Source: Tetragonia tetragonoides
Taxonomy: Eukaryota; Streptophyta; Magnoliopsida; Caryophyllales; Aizoaceae
Assembly: GCA_038025085.1 (NCBI GenBank)
Contig: CM076149.1
Location: 27,758,001-27,822,000, forward strand
Reading direction: 5' to 3'
DNA: 64,000 nt
The stretch's first letter is position 1, and each line of letters starts with the position of its first letter. A model generated the notes under the pieces. That model had not been told where the DNA came from, did no database searches, and worked only from the letters and a program-made list of their open reading frames with translations. Below are positions 55,874 through 64,000 of the stretch, piece by piece. The translations under genes were made by a program, and so were the position numbers.

Positions 55874-58800
55874 TTTTTTGTTTTTTTTTTTGGTGCAAGT
55901 CAGAAATTGTATTATTGCTCACTGTAATGTAACAAGATTACAGTCCTTAGGCAATGCAGATCCAAGGCCACCTACTAGGTAGGGTTCCTTTTTGCTACAT
56001 CCCTCTACTACCTTACAACCCTTCAATCTGGTGCAACTCACTACAGGCAGTGGTTCACCATCTCTGTAAACATTACAATTTGCAAAAAATATTTCTCACC
56101 ATCTCTGTAAACATTACAATTAGCAAAAATTATTTCTGACTTACAGCAAAATACAAAATCATATATAGTTAAAATATTACAACTTCTTCGAGGTTTTCAA
56201 CTCTGCTTGGAGCTGTTTCATTCCTCATTCTGCCTTGCTTCATCAACCTGCTGCTGATTACCTGCTGCTGAACCCTGCTGCCTGAGTTCCTGCACTGCTG
56301 CCTATTCCTTGCATTTGTTCTGATTCAGAGTCTCTCTGTATCAATCTGCTTCTGTGTCCTTCCTGGGAGCCTACTGTCCATTTTCCTGCTGGTTACCTGC
56401 TGCAAGACATCCTGCTGTCCTATTCACAGCCCCGGGTTCTGCTCTCCTGCTTCTGCTTCTCTGCTGAAATCTGCTGTATTTTCCTGCACTTTTCTGCTAT
56501 CTTTCTGAGTTGCTTGATGTACTGCTGAGTTCCTGATGATATCTGCTTCTGCCTATTCCTTCAGGAATCTTTTTCCTTTTTCCTGCACAGGTTGTTTTTC
56601 TGTTTCTTTTTGTTCTGCTTTTCTCCAGATTCCTGCCCCTGGTTTTCTGCTGGGTGCTGCTTCTGCTCCCCTTCTGCCGTCTGCTAGCTAATTTCTTCAG
56701 CATGTTCTGATGCCTTGCAGGGTTTTATTGATTTTCCTGCTGACATCTGCTTCTGTCTATTCTCTTTGAAATCTTCTCCCTTTTTTCTGCATTTATTCTG
56801 TTGCCTTACATAATTCTTGCTGCTCTGCTGAGGGTCTGATGAGTCCTGCTTCTACCTTTCTGTGCTGGCCCTATTGCTGATTAATTTGCACCTTATCTCA
56901 CTTATTGCAGTGCTTCTGGGATCTCTATATCTCATCTACCCATCTCTTGTCCCTGCTGGATATCTTTCTCTTGCTTTTGCTGTATTGTTGGGCTTTGATT
57001 CTAACAATTTGCTGTATCTGTTGCATGATTTGTGTTGCTGGAATGCTACCTTCCCCAGCAAAATGAGTGTTCCTGCATTTCCAGACCCAGTACACAGCTG
57101 CTGCTAGCCCAGATGCATACACTCCCTTCCTGACTGTCGAGCACTTTTGCCTACTTATCCAGTTGAGCATTCCCTGTATTGTTTTTGATTTTGCTGAAAT
57201 CCCCAGCCAATTCATTACCTGTTCCAGGACTATTGTTGCCACTTTGCAATTAAAGAACAAATGGTTATGGTCTTCTGGGTTCAGCTTGCACATGTAGCAT
57301 ATTGCATCCCCATTCAAGAATCCCATTCTCTTCAGTCTATCTTTGGTCAACAATCTTTCCTTTTGTGCTAGCCAGAGGCAGAAGCTTTGCCTAGGCATGG
57401 ATAGTTTCCCCCAGATTAAATCTGCATGTCTGTATTTTTGCATATTTCCTTGCATCATTATGTATCCACTTGCAGCAGTATATAGGCCATCAGTTTCAAG
57501 CTTCCATGTCCCCCTTGTGGTGTATTGTGCCTGAAAGTGGCTTTTGGTCTTGTTCAGCTTGTTCCAGTACGAGCTAGATCCCCAGACTGGAGCATAGTTC
57601 CAAAGGTTGACACCTTTCAGATAAACTCCATTCATCCATCTTACCCACAGTGTATCTTTCTTTGTGGCTAGGTCCCAGATATGCTTACCATTTAGAGCTA
57701 TGTTGAACCATTTGCAGTTTTTAACATTTAGTCCACCATTTTTCCTTAACATTTAGTCCACCATTTTTCCTTGGTCTGCACACCATGTCCCATGCCACCA
57801 AGCTTGTCTTGTATTTTTGTTCAGTTGTCCCCCATAAGAAAAATCTGCATTTTTTCTCCACACTTTTCAGTACCCCAGTAGGCATAATAAATATACTAGA
57901 CCAGTATACATGTATGGAAAATAATACAGAATTAATTAATTGTACTCTTCTTGCATAAGAGAGGTTCCTGGAGGCCCAAATCTGCAATTTCCTAGTCATC
58001 TTATCCACCAAGCTCTCACAATCAATTTTGCTCCATTTTGAAGGGGATAGAGGGACACCCAGGTATTTCGTGGGTAGGGTTCCCTCTCTAAATCCTGAGA
58101 TGTGTAACAAATCATTTTTCATTTGATCATTTACCCCTGGAACATAAATGTTTGATTTTTCCTTGTTTGCATATAGACCTGTGACTTGTGAGAAGTGGTT
58201 TATGCTGCTCATCATGATGTTCACAGGCTCTGGGGCAGCTTTGCAGAAGCACATTAGGTCGTCAGCAAAGCATAAATGACTCAGGCCAAGCTCTTTGCAC
58301 ATGGGATGCCAACTGAAGCTTTTATCCATGCAGGCTATTTTCAGTGTTCTAGACAAGTATTCCATAACTAATACAAATATTAGTGGAGAGATTGGATCAC
58401 CCTGTCTAATGCCACGTTTTGCAGTAAAGTATCCATGTGTTTCCCCATTCAGATTGATGCAGAAGCTTGCTGTTTGGATGCATTCAATTAGCCATCCATT
58501 GAATTTTGCAGGGAATCCATACCCTTGTAGCATTTCCTTCACAAATCCCCAGTGTATTGTGTCATCTGCCTTTCTCAGGTCTATCTTCATCAAGCATCTA
58601 GGTGAGGATTGTTTTCTGTTGTAGTGCTTAATGAGGTCCTGACATATCATGATGTTATTTACAATTGATCTTTGGGCCACAAAGGCTCCTTGGTTCTCTG
58701 AAATAAGCATTGGGAGAACTTTTGCCAGTCTTCCACACATGATCTTGGATATGCACTTGTAGATTGTGTTGCAGCATGCTATGGGTCTGAAATCAGATGC

Positions 58801-59987
58801 CTTTTCTGGGTTTTGTATCTTCTGTATAAGGCATAGGTTTGTAGCATTCACTTCTTTAAGCATTCTGGATGACTCAAAGAAGTCAATGATAGCTTCAGTC
58901 ACTTCATGCCCTACAATATGCCATGTTGCCTTAAAGAAGCCTGAACCAAATCCATCTGGGCCCGGGCTTTTGTTGCTGTCTATCTCAAACATTGCTGTTT
59001 TCACCTCAGTGGCACTGACTGGAGCAATGAGGTTCATTTGTTGATGTATATCCAGTTTGTGTCCTGCTGAGAAGAAACTGGCTTCTGCTGTAGCTTCCCT
59101 ATCCCCTGAGACTCCCAACATTTCTTTGTAAAATCTCACAAATTCCTCCATAACCAACTGTTTATCTTCCAGTAGAGCCCCCTGCTGTGTTCTGATTGAG
59201 ACCACTCTATTCTTGTGTCTTCTTTGCTTCATAACAGCATGGAAGAAATGTGTGTTTCCATCCCCCAGCTGCACCCAATTAGCCTTGCTTTTCTGCTGTA
59301 AGAAGTTTTCTGCAGCCATATTCAGCTCATTGTATTTTTTCCTAGCCTGTAGTTCCTTCTGCTGTGTTTCCTCATTTAAGGGCTCATTGTTAGCATCAAT
59401 CTGAGCTTGAGTCATGTTTGCTCTTGCACTGTCTGCTTTTGCTATAATGTCCCTAATATCATTTCTGTTTAAGTTCTTCAGCACTTGTCTCACTTTTTTC
59501 AGTTTTCTGTACACTCTGAACATTTTAGTGCCTTGTGTTCTGAAATTCCCAGCTTGCTGCACCATAGCATGGAATTCAGAGTGGAGGCTCCACATGTTGA
59601 AGTATTTGAAGGGTGTTTTTGTTTTTGCAGGTTGTGACTGAAGGGCCAAACAGATTGGTGAATGGTCTGAAACTCCCTCTGGGTGGAATTTAAGATCAAA
59701 TTGATCCAATTCCTGGAACCAGAGGCTGTTTGCAAAGGCCCAATCTATTTTTGAGTAAACTCTCCCCCCCTTTTCATGTATGTTGTTCCATGTAAACTTG
59801 CACCCTGACCATCTCATTTCAGTGAGGAAGCATTGCTCAATACACTCTTTGAACTCCAGGGTTTTAGAGAATGTAACAGGACTCCCTCCTTCTCTGTTTT
59901 CAGCTAGCATAACATTGTTGAAGTCTCCTCCAACAAACCATGGTTTATTACAGTTTCTAGCAAAATCTGACAGGTCTTTCCATAGGA
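55874..59987 (-). mobile_element. L15: 5'-truncated LINE, sister of L8
   Basis: A T-run with one G (about 55874-55891), a 3' UTR of about 1 kb and ORF2 truncated in the endonuclease at 59987. The right junction enters the satellite at cctgaaaacgggcg with about 13 bases of the monomer missing and no clear duplication. Over 4 kb it is nearly identical to L8. Confidence 0.88.
56925..59987 (-). pseudogene. LINE ORF2 of L15, truncated and split by a 25-bp duplication
   Basis: Starts inside the endonuclease before GGDFNNVMLAENREGG. It is open to 57748, where an exact 25-bp tandem duplication (57723-57747 and 57748-57772) shifts the frame. The zinc-finger part then continues to the normal stop at 56925. 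RT motif A reads KIDLRKADD in place of KAYD. Confidence 0.9.
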
Positions 59988-60286
59988 TTGCCTGAAAACG
60001 GGCGACATAGGTGATATCGGGGTTCAGGGATAAGTATGACCCTCCCGGGGCACAACGGGTCCCCTAGGGCCATACTAGAGCCCCCGAAAAAATTTCGGGC
60101 GAAAACGGAAACTGGGCCCCGGGAATGCTCTAGGGGACGTGTTTTGGGCCTCCAGACGTTAAATTTTCGACGTTAATATTTTCGCCCCTTATCGCACGGG
60201 AGACCCCTAGGAGATATGGGAGGCCCCTAGGGTCGATTATTGGGTCCCTGACAGGTTTGTAAGGGCGGTTTTACGCGATGCCAATG
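59988..60286. repeat. Satellite monomer S8
   Basis: Starts at gcctgaaaacgggcgac, slightly shortened by the L15 junction, and ends gatgccaatg (60277-60286). It is joined directly to S9, the only monomer-to-monomer junction without a LINE. Confidence 0.9.
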
Positions 60287-60461
60287 TTCTGGCCCGAAAA
60301 CGGGCGAAATGGGTGATATCGGAGTTCGGGGAGGAAGGTGACCCTCCCGGGGCACCGGGGGTCCCCTAGGCCCATGATAGAGCCCCCGAAAAAATTTCGG
60401 ACAAAAACGAAAACCGGGCCCCGGGAATGATCTAGGGGACGTGTTTTGGGCCTCCAGACGC
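60287..60461. repeat. Satellite monomer S9 (truncated), end of array
   Basis: Begins ttctggcccgaaaacgggcg in place of ttaaggcccg and stops after gggcctccagacg, about 175 bp in. Non-satellite sequence (ctgtaaggacacgggatt) follows. Confidence 0.88.
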
Positions 60462-61256
60462 TGTAAGGACACGGGATTTTCCACCAATCCTTTTTGGTAT
60501 CCGCGGAGTGCGTCCTTATAGAAAATTTTTCAGTTGGGGGCTTTGATAAGTTCAAGGGACCATCGATTTAGAAATGATTTTGAAAAGACTTGAATTGAAT
60601 AAGAACCATGAAAGAGGTCACAAATCTGCAATTGGCTTTTTTTCGAAGGGATGAACCGAAGGGACAACTTGAAGAGACAACCCAATAGCGCGAAAAGTGA
60701 ACTGATCATGTTTTTAGAAAGACTCCCGCTTATATAAAACATTTAAGTACCCAAGAATAAAGGGTTCGGGGGCGAAGGTACGAGGTGGGATGGTGTTAGG
60801 CACCCACCTCCCCTGTTTATGACGGCCTCTACTAACTCAAGTTTGCTTTATAATTTAAAGACATAATTCCCCTGCAAAACCGGATTAACAACCTAGACTT
60901 AGACTATTAATTGGTTTATCACAAGCATCACAACATTTATTATTAACCCTTATTTAGACATGCATTTGATTGACAAGTTGAGCAGCACAACGACTAGACA
61001 GACAATATTTAGGAAGCGATAAAAAACGTGACCTAGCATGATATCTGCATTATGACTACTACAAAATAAACAAGTAAGCAATTAATTTAATTTGAGCCAT
61101 CAGGAATATATACATGAACTGTAGGCTATATTTAACAAGAATAATAAATTAGATCTCAAGTTTTTAGAAGAAAGAGGGGGAAGCTTAGGAGTACTCAACT
61201 GAGAATAGAGGTTGCCAACTGTATGCTGTGTGTTTTGAACTGAGGGTGAGGGGTTG
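60462..61256. other. Non-satellite region, no gene seen; possible leader of a minus-strand unit
   Basis: AT-rich sequence with no convincing ORF. Read on the minus strand it runs from the TATA box at 61257 through gtgcctaacaccatcccacc (near 60790) to gtgtccttacag at its left end. Blocks like gtgcctaacacc are familiar to me from LTR-type plant repeats, so this may be an LTR or leader fragment. I cannot define its ends. Confidence 0.3.
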
Positions 61257-61264
61257 TTTATATA
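61257..61264 (-). promoter_or_regulatory. Candidate TATA box, minus strand
   Basis: TATATAAA on the minus strand, set in a GC-rich upstream stretch (ccccgcc). A start about 30 nt downstream (near 61228) would give a transcript running leftward into the satellite and the LINEs in their sense orientation. This is inferred from sequence only. Confidence 0.4.
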
Positions 61265-61350
61265 GGCGGGGAAAAGTAGGGTTGTACGGTCGAATTTGAG
61301 GTGAAAAATGAGACAGGCTTGAAAAATGAGCCGGGCCCGAAGGAAAAGGC

Positions 61351-61416
61351 AGCGCCGCTAGCGGCGTTGGACAAGGCCGCTAGTGGCCCTAGGACATATT
61401 CCAGCGCCGCTGACTG
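61351..61416. repeat. Cluster of GCCGCTAGCGGC-type palindromes (left)
   Basis: Variants agcgccgctagcggcg, ggccgctagtggcc and agcgccgctgac follow one another. Similar words recur at about 62917-63003. The GC-rich palindromes stand out in AT-rich surroundings. Confidence 0.5.
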
Positions 61417-62204
61417 CTGTCAGCAGTAAAAGACGGTTTTACCCCTAAATCGCAACTTGGCGACCGGGAGTCGGAATGAGGCATGAGACGTGTCGTTGGA
61501 AAGATCTTGAACGGGGCTTCTCAATGGAATGGAATAAAGGAGTGTTCGGAAGGAAAACCTGAGACCTTATTTTAACTATTAAAGCAAAATAGCAGTTCAA
61601 GCTTAAAAAACTCCTTTCATCATCGGGCTTTTGCGGAGAAATCTGAAGACGCTTGTTTGGCGTCTATAGAAGCCCCCACTTTGATCAAGCTTGAGTAAAA
61701 GTGAAGATCAAAGTACTCCGAAGGCGACATGCAGGATGCTGATGTGCGAACGGTGTATGAGAGTGTACAGTATGCATGCATATGAAGACAAACCTGAGTT
61801 GGAACACGCTCGCAGTGTGCTAAGATTTCATCCTTGTGAACACAAGAGAAAATGAAAGGTTCATAATAGCAGGATAGAACACCGCTCGTAGATGGTCTAA
61901 ACGTTTGCTGGGGACCTGTGTTCAGAGTGAATGAAAAACTTAGTAATACTTTGAGAATCATCAACATAGAGTGCTTCGATAAACAGTGACTAAACACCAT
62001 TCGGCGGATGTCGAGATTTCGTCCCTCTTCGAGAAACGAAAAAGTCAACGAGACAGCGCGATAAAAAATTACGGCTGCAAAAATGGTTAGTAACATATGA
62101 ACATTAAATGCAATAAGTTAAGAAATCATTGACTGAAACATATAAACAAAAAATGGACAGTATAACCGCTTTAAGAAATCATTGACTGAGGCATTTAAAA
62201 TAAC
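61417..62204. other. No gene recognised
   Basis: A minus-strand frame of 158 codons (61620-62096) exists but has no recognisable domain, and its composition does not suggest coding. I see no RNA gene or transposon end here. Confidence 0.3.
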
Positions 62205-62733
62205 TTAGGCGCTACGATCGAGAGTCGCCGCCTTGTAGATCCACGTTTCTGTATCTGGGACCTGCAAAAATAAATAATTTGGGAGCTCTATGTTGAGAGT
62301 CGTCACCGTGTAGATCCGCATTTCTGTTTCTGGGACCTGCAAAAATAAATAACTTGGGCTATCTGGGTTGAGGACCATCGCCGTGTAGATCCGCGTTTCT
62401 GTTTCTGGGACCTGCAAAAATAAATAATTTGGGCGATCTGGGTTGAGGGTCATCGCCGTGTAGATCGGCGTTTCTGTTTCTAGGACCTGCAAGAATAAAT
62501 AACTTGGGCGATCTGGGTTGAGGGCCATCGCCGTGTAGATCCGCGTTTCTGTTTTTGGAACCTGCAAGAATAAATAACTTGGGCGATCTGGGTTGAGGAC
62601 CATCGCTGTGTAGATCCGCGTTTCTGTTTCTAGGATCTACAAAAATAAATAACTTGGGCGATCTTGGTCGAGGATCGTTGCTGTGTAGATCCGCGTTTCT
62701 GTTTCTAGGACCTACAAAAATAAACGGGTTAAT
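62205..62733 (-). repeat. 75-bp minisatellite, about seven units
   Basis: The marker gtagatc recurs at 62236, 62310, 62385, 62460, 62535, 62610 and 62685, so the period is 74-75 bp. A unit reads (plus) gtagatccgcgtttctgttt, then ctgggacctgcaaaaataaat and a ttgggcgatctgggttgagg block. As the period is a multiple of three, five units are open on the minus strand (62205-62603) as a 25-residue repeat (NPDRPSYLFLQVPETETRIY). Units 6 and 7 have TAG where the others have CAG. Each unit also carries a TTTATTTTTGCAG stretch that looks like a splice acceptor. Confidence 0.85.
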
Positions 62734-63009
62734 TTTACCTGTAAACGGTTGGTACCGTAAATTGGGCTAACTGTTGAATTTGAATTTGTGGGCCCGACGG
62801 CTTTGCTCCAGCGCGTTTGATACTGATATTGCCGCAAGATGAACTGTAATAACGAAATTTGGACTGGAAAAGGGGGCTTGGGTCAGTTTGTGGGGCCCGT
62901 GCTGCATTCGCAGGGTCGCTAGCAGCCCAGGCCAATGCCCCTAGCGGCGCTGGGCCTCGGTTTGAAGCCGCTAGCGGCTCTGGCCGGCGCCCCTAGCGGC
63001 GCTGAGCTT
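62734..63009. other. Spacer with second palindrome cluster
   Basis: No convincing gene; a 66-codon minus frame is probably chance. From 62917 to 63003 come cgctagcag, gcccctagcggcgctg, agccgctagcggctc and gcccctagcggcgctg, echoing the cluster at 61351. Confidence 0.4.
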
Positions 63010-63124
63010 GAGCTAAACAGCGCTTTCTCTCTCCTCATTCGCGTTTTTGCTTCTTCTTCACCGAGCCATTGTCGAGAGCTTTTGTTGAAGTTCCTCCATT
63101 GTTGAGTGCTTCACTCCACTTGAG
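63010..63124 (+). other. Probable 5' leader exon of the plant-mobile-domain-like gene
   Basis: CT-rich sequence (gctttctctctcctcattcg) ending in gag followed by gtaagt at 63125, a strong plant splice donor. A matching acceptor (ttatgctgcag) ends at 63514. The intron would be 390 bp. There is no RNA evidence, so this is a prediction. Confidence 0.45.
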
Positions 63125-63514
63125 GTAAGTCGATTCTTGTCCGTTTTCTTCGATTTTTGTCTTGAACTTGCTTATTTTTCCGCCTAGTTGCTGAATTTTA
63201 GGTTGCATTGTTGAATGGGTGCTTGTAGCTTGCGAATCTGAAACTTTTATTTTCCCACTTGTAGGGAGAGAAAACTCTATTGTGTTCCCATGGCTCCTGT
63301 AGGCGAAAACTCTACGTTTTCTAACTCAACATTTTTATGTGTTCAGTATATTTGAACTGAAAATTGAAACTATTAGTGCTTCGGCACACGAACAAATTGG
63401 GATTTGTACTGGATTGGTGGTCAGCTGTATATAATTTGTGTGAAATTTATTAATAGCCGTATTTGTATTGAGAAAATTTTGTTGGTTGGCTAGGGTGTTG
63501 GGGTTATGCTGCAG
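63125..63514 (+). other. Predicted first intron of the plant-mobile-domain-like gene
   Basis: Bounded by gtaagt and gctgcag, T-rich (about 38% T by impression), with no open frame of note. It fills the stretch between the leader and the first coding exon. Confidence 0.4.
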
Positions 63515-63518
63515 GCCC

Positions 63519-64000
63519 ATGGGACCACTTCCCATTCAGTATGACGCGGGTTATTGGCGACAGAGTGACACTTTGTCGGATCTTTATGGGCCTATATATA
63601 CCCATTTTGACCAGGATCGGGTTTCTTTGCCGCGGTTGTGGGAGGCTGTTGCTGCGCAGGGGATCACTGAGGAGTAGAGGGCTCGTATTTTCCTGCCTTG
63701 TTTGCTGGGGTCGACGATCTTTGCTCAGAAGAATAGCGTGTGTCAAGTCGGTTTCTTGACATGCTTGGAGGATTTGACCAAGGTGCGTGAGTACAACCTT
63801 GGTGGGGCCGCTTACGCTTCTTTGTTGAAGTGGTGCCGTCGGGCCTGTAGGCCTAAGGAGACGAGTGAGAGGACATCTATCACGGGCCCATGGAGGATAC
63901 TAGAGGTAAACTCTTTATTTTGTTTATTCACCTTTTTTTGCCTATGTCTTCAACTAGGGAAATCATCTTTGCTTGTGTGGCAGCTGTGGTTCTTTGAGTA
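63519..64000 (+). pseudogene. Plant-mobile-domain-like gene, 5' part, in-frame stop (runs off edge)
   Basis: A predicted ATG at 63519, five bases after the acceptor, starts MGPLPIQYDAGYWRQSDTL. The frame continues (SLPRLWEAVAAQGITEE) to a TAG at 63675-63677, then in the same frame ARIFLPCLLGSTIFAQKN, CLEDLTKVREYNLGGAAYAS and ITGPWRILE. A phase-0 intron (63906-63983, gtaaac to tggcag) leads to LWFFEY at the window end. The order (small first part, CLLGSTIF, a LEDL..V..Y..GGAA block, W.ILELW) fits the aminotransferase-like plant mobile domain family (PF10536), found both in host genes and in transposons. The stop implies a pseudogene or a sequence error. I am moderately sure of the family. Confidence 0.55.

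Noticed and set aside
60731..60740. Plus-strand TATATAAAAC as a promoter
   Set aside because: No open frame or leader-like sequence follows on the plus strand within the next few hundred bases.
62205..62733. CRISPR-like array
   Set aside because: The 75-bp units are contiguous, whole-unit repeats without distinct spacers, in plant DNA; this is a minisatellite.
60462..64000. tRNA or rRNA genes
   Set aside because: I looked for conserved tRNA box-like patterns and rRNA blocks and recognised none; a scan with a tRNA finder would be decisive.

Overview
This is plant nuclear DNA, made almost entirely of repeats. Nearly all of positions 1-59,987 is a pile of L1-clade (plant L1-type) LINE retrotransposons, every one with its sense strand on the minus strand. 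I count 16 elements or pieces, named L0 to L15 from left to right. Seven reach their 5' end (L2, L3, L4, L10, L11, L12, L14; about 5.1-5.8 kb each). The rest are 5'-truncated, three of them to little more than the 3' UTR. Complete copies have a 75-90 nt pyrimidine-rich 5' UTR, an ORF1 (DUF4283-like domain, CCHC zinc knuckle, RG-rich tail), an ORF2 (APE-type endonuclease, reverse transcriptase, zf-RVT-type zinc finger), a CAG-rich 3' UTR with conserved hairpins, and a poly(A) tail (a T-run on the plus strand). Only L2 (3,721-9,117) keeps both reading frames open, and its ORF1 zinc knuckle has lost one cysteine.

The LINEs sit in a GC-rich satellite with a monomer of about 301 bp. Nine monomers or pieces remain (S1-S9). 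Most insertions fall at the same phase of the monomer, after gatgccaatgtt and before aaggcccg, which fits a TT/AA nick by the LINE endonuclease. Direct repeats of gatgccaatg flank the elements. Several pairs carry private variants, so the insertions were independent events and not one amplified unit. Some LINEs are stacked head to tail with only one target-site copy between them (L0-L1-L2, L4-L5-L6, L11-L12-L13). L7 and L8 are at a different site (tttccttg) inside or beside an ORF2. The one monomer junction with no LINE (near 60,287) has ttct in place of ttaa.

From 60,462 rightward the satellite stops. A low-copy-looking, AT-rich region follows. It has a minus-strand TATA box (about 61,257), two clusters of a CCGCTAGCGG-type palindrome, and a 75-bp tandem repeat of about seven units (62,205-62,733). 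At the right edge (63,010-64,000, plus strand) is the start of a plant-mobile-domain-like gene with a CT-rich leader, probable introns and one in-frame stop codon.

The best candidate for something undescribed is the LINE family itself: a lineage with an L1-type endonuclease that behaves as if site-specific for one position in a satellite. It combines this with two conserved 3' RNA hairpins and an 8-nt ORF1/ORF2 overlap (ATGGATAG). The exact species cannot be told from the sequence; a flowering plant is clear.
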